From positions 1 to 9,354 of the forward strand of contig CAYWKJ010000043.1 of assembly GCA_964459205.1 (NCBI GenBank): a stretch of 9,354 bases of DNA. The letters are read 5' to 3'. The position numbers and the translations under genes were made by a program. Numbering within the stretch: position 1 is the stretch's first letter; every line of letters starts with the position of its first letter. Shown piece after piece: positions 6,689 through 9,354 of this stretch. The DNA comes from JABJMC01 sp964459205 (lineage in GTDB: Bacteria; Patescibacteriota; Gracilibacteria; UBA1369; UBA12473). Under the pieces are notes generated by a model. That model saw only the letters and a list, made by a program, of their open reading frames with translations, was not told the origin of the DNA and searched no databases.

Positions 6689-7594
6689 ATGCCAATTCAT
6701 CCTTATGATCGTAGTCATCTTCTCACGCTTAAGAATCCTTTGTTTATTCAGGATTTAAAGCGCTATTTTTTGGGAAGCTATGAATCTGATGTGATGATTG
6801 GCGATGTGACTGAGGATGTACTAAAAAAGGCTGTAAATAAAAGATCTTCAGCCGTAATTGTAGCCAAAGATCATGGTGTTTTTTGTGGTGGCCCACTTAT
6901 CAAATGGTTTTTTAAAAATCTTTATGATTCATTACGTATAAAAATTAACTTTGAGGAAAGTGAGGATTTCAAAAAAGGAGATACCTTGTTGGAAATCACT
7001 GGCTCGGCTAGTGGTATTTTGCGTGCGGAACGGACTTTGTTGAATGTTTTGCAGCGACTTTGCGGGATTGCTACATTGACTGATGAATATCGCGCGAAAG
7101 CTTTGCCAACACCGGTGGCCGCGACCCGAAAAACTCTTTTTGGGCTATTGGATAAGTATGCGGTGGCTAAGGGAGGCGGCTTAACTCACCGTTTGAACCT
7201 TGGTGATGCGCCGTTAGTCAAAGAAAATCACCTTACTCTGCTAGAAAACGATATTGGAGAATTAATGTCGGCACTCCCCTATTTACCAGAGGATATCCCC
7301 TTTTTAACAGTTGAAATTGAGACAATTGATCAATATTTGGATATTTTAAAGCGACTACCAACAAGTTTGCCGTGGCCTTTATTTTTGATGTTTGATGATT
7401 TTAAAGCTGTTGATTTGAAAAATGTCATTGCTGACACTACTGAAAAAAGGCCAGATTACTTGTTTTTTGAGGCTTCTGGCGGTCTTAATCTAGAAACTAT
7501 TTCGGAATACGCTAAAACTGGCGTAGACGTGCTCTCCGTTGGAGCGATTACCCATTCTGTGTTGCCAGTAGATATGTCTCTTATAATGGGTTAA
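6689..7594 (+). CDS. nadC: Nicotinate-nucleotide pyrophosphorylase (carboxylating) NadC
   Basis: Quinolinate phosphoribosyltransferase of 301 residues: quinolinate plus PRPP gives nicotinate mononucleotide, CO2 and pyrophosphate, the step after NadA. Signatures: GDVTEDVL (38-45), GILRAERTLLNVLQRLCGIA (109-128), TRKT (146-149), KYAVAKGGGLTHR (156-168), LVKENH (176-181), FLMFDD (232-237) and FEASGG (260-265), followed by GVDVLSVGAITHS. The basic substrate-binding residues of the family are all present: R115, R147, K148, H167, R168 and K178. The Asp normally before TRKT is Ala. Length and both domains (N-terminal open sandwich, C-terminal alpha/beta barrel) are complete. ATG 6689, two bases after the nadA TGA, is preferred. 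A TTG at 6683 in the same frame would overlap the nadA stop and add only two residues. The gene converges with the HIT gene, sharing a TTAA at the stops. Confidence 0.95.
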   Translation: MPIHPYDRSHLLTLKNPLFIQDLKRYFLGSYESDVMIGDVTEDVLKKAVNKRSSAVIVAKDHGVFCGGPLIKWFFKNLYDSLRIKINFEESEDFKKGDTLLEITGSASGILRAERTLLNVLQRLCGIATLTDEYRAKALPTPVAATRKTLFGLLDKYAVAKGGGLTHRLNLGDAPLVKENHLTLLENDIGELMSALPYLPEDIPFLTVEIETIDQYLDILKRLPTSLPWPLFLMFDDFKAVDLKNVIADTTEKRPDYLFFEASGGLNLETISEYAKTGVDVLSVGAITHSVLPVDMSLIMG

Positions 7595-7908
7595 TGCCCC
7601 ATTAAATGTAGGTGAATATGGAAGACCTCTTGGCCTCCCTCTTTGCCAACATTAAATTGAAGCTGATATCCGTTTAAACCTTCTTTAGCAGCAATATCGC
7701 GAGCTACAGCTATTAAGTGTCCCATTATTGCTTCGTCGCCTTCCTGAAGGTCTTTAACAGTGGGGATGTGCTTGGTCGGTAAAATTAGAATATGAACTCT
7801 GGCCCGGGGATTGATATCACGAAAAGCTATGCAAGTTTCATCGCTATATACTTGCTCACTGGGAATATCACCGGCAATGATCTTGCAAAAAATACAGTCT
7901 GAATCCAT
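7591..7908 (-). CDS. HIT-family (HinT-like) nucleotide hydrolase
   Basis: A 105-residue histidine-triad protein. The triad is HIHLHLM at 97-103, with H99 and H101 in the catalytic region. C5 and C8 (CIFC) with H47 and H97 make the zinc site common in bacterial HIT proteins. NPRARVHILILP (33-44) is the family's central strand. Members hydrolyse nucleoside phosphoramidates or AMP-linked substrates, and the true substrate cannot be read from sequence. The protein stops two residues after the triad, so it lacks the roughly ten-residue tail ending in WPPG of canonical HinT. ATG 7908 is preferred over the TTG immediately before it. The stop overlaps that of nadC tail to tail. There is no Shine-Dalgarno site, and a hairpin with a T-tract ends one base before the ATG. 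Confidence 0.92.
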   Translation of the reverse strand: MDSDCIFCKIIAGDIPSEQVYSDETCIAFRDINPRARVHILILPTKHIPTVKDLQEGDEAIMGHLIAVARDIAAKEGLNGYQLQFNVGKEGGQEVFHIHLHLMGH

Positions 7909-7911
7909 CAA

Positions 7912-7961
7912 AAAAGAGGTTAATCAATATCTTAACTTAGAATATCAACTAATCCTCTTTT
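7912..7961 (-). terminator. Long hairpin with U-tract between the sigma4/HARE gene and the HIT gene
   Basis: Read on the minus strand, AAAAGAGG pairs perfectly with CCTCTTTT. After one bulged A the stem continues for 12 more pairs, four of them G-U, with a 9-base loop. Six T residues end the structure, one base before the HIT ATG. The stem begins eight bases after the stop of the sigma4/HARE gene, so it looks like that gene's intrinsic terminator. Its contact with the next start codon makes a cis-regulatory role possible too. The G-U pairs become A-C mismatches in the opposite strand's RNA, so the fold favours minus-strand transcripts. Confidence 0.6.
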
Positions 7962-7968
7962 AGGAAAA

Positions 7969-9045
7969 TTATTTCTTAGAAACATCAAGTGAGTACAGGG
8001 CTCGCCCTACTCTCACAAAGTGATTGTTTTTTTGAAGATTGAGCGAAATAGTTCCTTTTTTAACGTGTCGTTGCTTAAGAACATTGGCTGTAATCTCTTG
8101 CTTGGTAAGCGGGCTTTTCTTTTTAAGAATGCTTTCGATAATATCGGCGACCGTACCTTCTTTGTATCCCCATTCTTTAAGTCCATAAAGACCTCGTCCC
8201 ACAAGAACAAATCGATCATAACGAATTAGTTCGTTGTGAACTGCTTGGACCGTAACACTTTTTTTGTCGAATTTAGCCGCTTTAATGCGTTTGGCTATTT
8301 CTTCAAAGTGCAATGGTTTTTGTGATTTTTTGAGAATAATATAAGATTTATCGCGTATGGATTTAGGATTCACATGACGCCAAGTCATAAGTCCCCATCC
8401 ATGTTCTACTTTTCGAAGACGACGGTCAGTCGTGATTGATGAAAGGACAAATTCTGGTGAAAATTGAGTGTCTTCATTGCTAAGAACAAGAGCTAGATCA
8501 CTTAATAGTTTTCCTTCGGTAACAACGTCACCCTTTTTATCAAGAGTTTGGATGGCTTTTTTGCGTACCATATCAACTTGAGCTGGAGTAACAGTCTTAG
8601 TGTGGTGATAGGCATTTGTAATGTCTCCATGGCTAACGCGACTTAATTCCGGATGAATTACAAGTGCTAGCTTTACAATATATCCATCTACTTCATCAGT
8701 GGCATTAATGGCCTCTAGTATTTGGCTTACTAAAGCGTCTTCCGTAAGAACTCCACCGCTTTTATTAAGCATTTGGAGTGTTAATTCAGAAATAACTCGT
8801 AATTTAGTATTAGGAGCGGTTCGTTTAAGTTTGGTTAGGCCAATTTTTTCGATCTGGCGAATTCTTTCACGGGTTACCCCAAATTTTTGGCCAATGCTTT
8901 CTAGAGTCTGCCGCGCAGAACCGTTTAGAGAGAATCGCTTAATAATGACTTCCTTCTCCTTTGGGGAAAGCACCATAAAAAGATCCTCTACGATCTTTTG
9001 AAGATCGAGGGCCTCATTGGAGCTATAAGCTTTTGAAGCAGACAT
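7969..9045 (-). CDS. Sigma-70 region 4 fused to HARE-type winged helices
   Basis: A 358-residue DNA-binding protein. Residues 26-76 match region 4 of sigma-70 factors: LSPKEKEVIIKRFSL, TLESIGQKFGVTRERIRQIE and a trailing LTKLKR. This is the helix-turn-helix that normally reads the -35 box and contacts the RNA polymerase beta flap. There is no region 2 or 3, so it is not a complete sigma factor. Four winged-helix-like units follow, at about 82-140, 157-223, 229-290 and 302-354. The last two end in the near-identical wings VLVGRGLYGL and VRVGRALYSL, and the third resembles the HARE-HTH domain of the RNA polymerase delta subunit (IRDKSYIILKKSQKPLHFEEIAKRI). A role as an RNA polymerase-associated transcription factor is inferred. 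Two tandem promoters lie upstream and a hairpin downstream. The start ATG has no Shine-Dalgarno site; it is the first Met of the frame and gives a normal distance to region 4. Confidence 0.87.
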   Translation of the reverse strand: MSASKAYSSNEALDLQKIVEDLFMVLSPKEKEVIIKRFSLNGSARQTLESIGQKFGVTRERIRQIEKIGLTKLKRTAPNTKLRVISELTLQMLNKSGGVLTEDALVSQILEAINATDEVDGYIVKLALVIHPELSRVSHGDITNAYHHTKTVTPAQVDMVRKKAIQTLDKKGDVVTEGKLLSDLALVLSNEDTQFSPEFVLSSITTDRRLRKVEHGWGLMTWRHVNPKSIRDKSYIILKKSQKPLHFEEIAKRIKAAKFDKKSVTVQAVHNELIRYDRFVLVGRGLYGLKEWGYKEGTVADIIESILKKKSPLTKQEITANVLKQRHVKKGTISLNLQKNNHFVRVGRALYSLDVSKK

Positions 9046-9085
9046 GTGTAAAAGTATTAGGGTCTAAATGTGTGACTGGAGAGGG

Positions 9086-9114
9086 AATGTAAAGGATATT
9101 GGACGTATTGTCAA
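9086..9114 (-). promoter_or_regulatory. Proximal promoter (P2) of the sigma4/HARE gene
   Basis: On the minus strand: TTGACA (9114-9109), a 17-base spacer, then TACATT (9091-9086), four of six matches. The predicted leader is about 34 nt and has no Shine-Dalgarno site. Confidence 0.5.
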
Positions 9115-9154
9115 ATAAAAGTTTTTACTTTAGATGAAAATACTGAAGGGATGA

Positions 9155-9184
9155 ATTATAAACAAGATGAAGGAGTTTTGTCAA
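9155..9184 (-). promoter_or_regulatory. Distal consensus promoter (P1) upstream of the sigma4/HARE gene
   Basis: On the minus strand: TTGACA (9184-9179), an 18-base spacer, then TATAAT (9160-9155). Both hexamers are perfect. The predicted start is near 9148, giving a leader of about 100 nt before the ATG at 9045. That leader contains no ATG-initiated frame and does contain promoter P2. Confidence 0.65.
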
Positions 9185-9242
9185 GGGTGATTTTTTAAAA
9201 CCCTTTTAAATGGGGAATTAAACCTGAAATCTAGGCTTTATT

Positions 9243-9270
9243 ATCAAAAAACCAAAAGACTTTTTTTGAT
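9243..9270 (-). terminator. Possible AT-rich terminator of tRNA-Leu
   Basis: An inverted repeat, ATCAAAAAA and TTTTTTGAT, with a 10-base loop begins 12 bases downstream of the tRNA CCA end on the same strand. The stem is nine pairs but nearly all A-T, so it is a weak candidate. The rest of 9046-9281 holds only the two promoters and some A/T-rich inverted repeats; I see no gene in it. Confidence 0.3.
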
Positions 9271-9281
9271 TGAGGTCCAAA

Positions 9282-9354
9282 TGGTGCCGGGGGAGGGATT
9301 CGAACCCTCACGCCTTGCGGCACATGCTCCTAAGGCATGCGTGTCTGCCAATTT
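9282..9354 (-). tRNA. tRNA-Leu (anticodon UAG), 5' end cut by window edge
   Basis: The minus strand shows a class II tRNA missing about its first 12-13 bases. The visible part starts within the D-arm (AAATTGGCAGACAC). The anticodon stem CATGC/GCATG is perfect around the loop CTTAGGA, so the anticodon is TAG (bases 9332-9330), reading CUA and, with wobble, other CUN leucine codons. The long variable arm GCC-GCAA-GGC is typical of tRNA-Leu. The T-arm is GAGGG-TTCGAAT-CCCTC. The 3' acceptor strand is CCCCGGC followed by discriminator A and an encoded CCA. The missing acceptor strand should read GCCGGGG. The A discriminator agrees with leucine identity. Confidence 0.95.

Noticed and set aside
8699..9001. 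Plus-strand 100-residue frame
   Set aside because: Lies opposite the conserved sigma region 4 coding sequence and shows no protein features of its own.
9152..9199. 15-codon plus-strand frame starting MNYKQDEG
   Set aside because: Very short, with no promoter in its direction, and it runs through promoter P1 of the opposite strand.
9183..9210. Inverted repeats AAGGGT/ACCCTT and TTTAAAA/TTTTAAA
   Set aside because: Mutually exclusive and A/T-rich, with no U-tract on the strand that carries genes. Likely base composition, although they abut promoter P1.

Overview
The window reads as a low-GC bacterial chromosome segment, most likely from a Patescibacteria (CPR) lineage that uses the standard bacterial code, since TGA ends nadA as a stop. 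The lineage is an inference. It rests on the sigma-region-4/HARE-type protein with tandem winged helices, the small orphan proteins ending in short helical motifs, the compact gene packing and the near absence of Shine-Dalgarno sites. No phage, IS, CRISPR or toxin-antitoxin signature was found.

Layout, left to right. (1) A TPR-like protein runs off the left edge on the minus strand, and its TATAAT box sits so close to the ATG that the mRNA should be leaderless. (2) Divergent from it is a 371-aa HMG-CoA-lyase-like (DRE-TIM) enzyme with an intact D/HxH/C/N active-site skeleton but odd composition for its surroundings. (3) Converging on its 3' end, with a 32-bp overlap, is a minus-strand pair: valS (complete, 873 aa) followed 13 nt later by an orphan lipoprotein. 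(4) Divergent from valS is an unknown 176-aa protein with an acidic N-terminus and a helical C-terminus. (5) Next come nadA and nadC, packed end to end, for quinolinate and then nicotinate mononucleotide synthesis; nadB is not in the window. (6) Converging on nadC and sharing a TTAA stop is a short HIT-family hydrolase. A strong hairpin with a U-tract lies directly in front of its start codon. (7) Upstream of that, same strand, is a 358-aa protein that begins with a sigma-70 region 4 and continues as four winged-helix-like modules. It is preceded by two tandem sigma70-type promoters, one with perfect -35 and -10 hexamers. (8) At the right edge is a 5'-truncated tRNA-Leu(UAG) with encoded CCA.

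Functionally this is mostly housekeeping: translation (valS, tRNA-Leu), NAD synthesis (nadA, nadC) and nucleotide hydrolysis (HIT). The parts that do not reduce to housekeeping are the sigma4/HARE regulator with its promoters, the HMGL-like enzyme, the valS-linked lipoprotein, the unknown 176-aa protein, the hairpin before the HIT gene and the unusual translation-start regions. I see no clearly new multi-gene system; the sigma4/winged-helix protein is the best single candidate for unusual biology.
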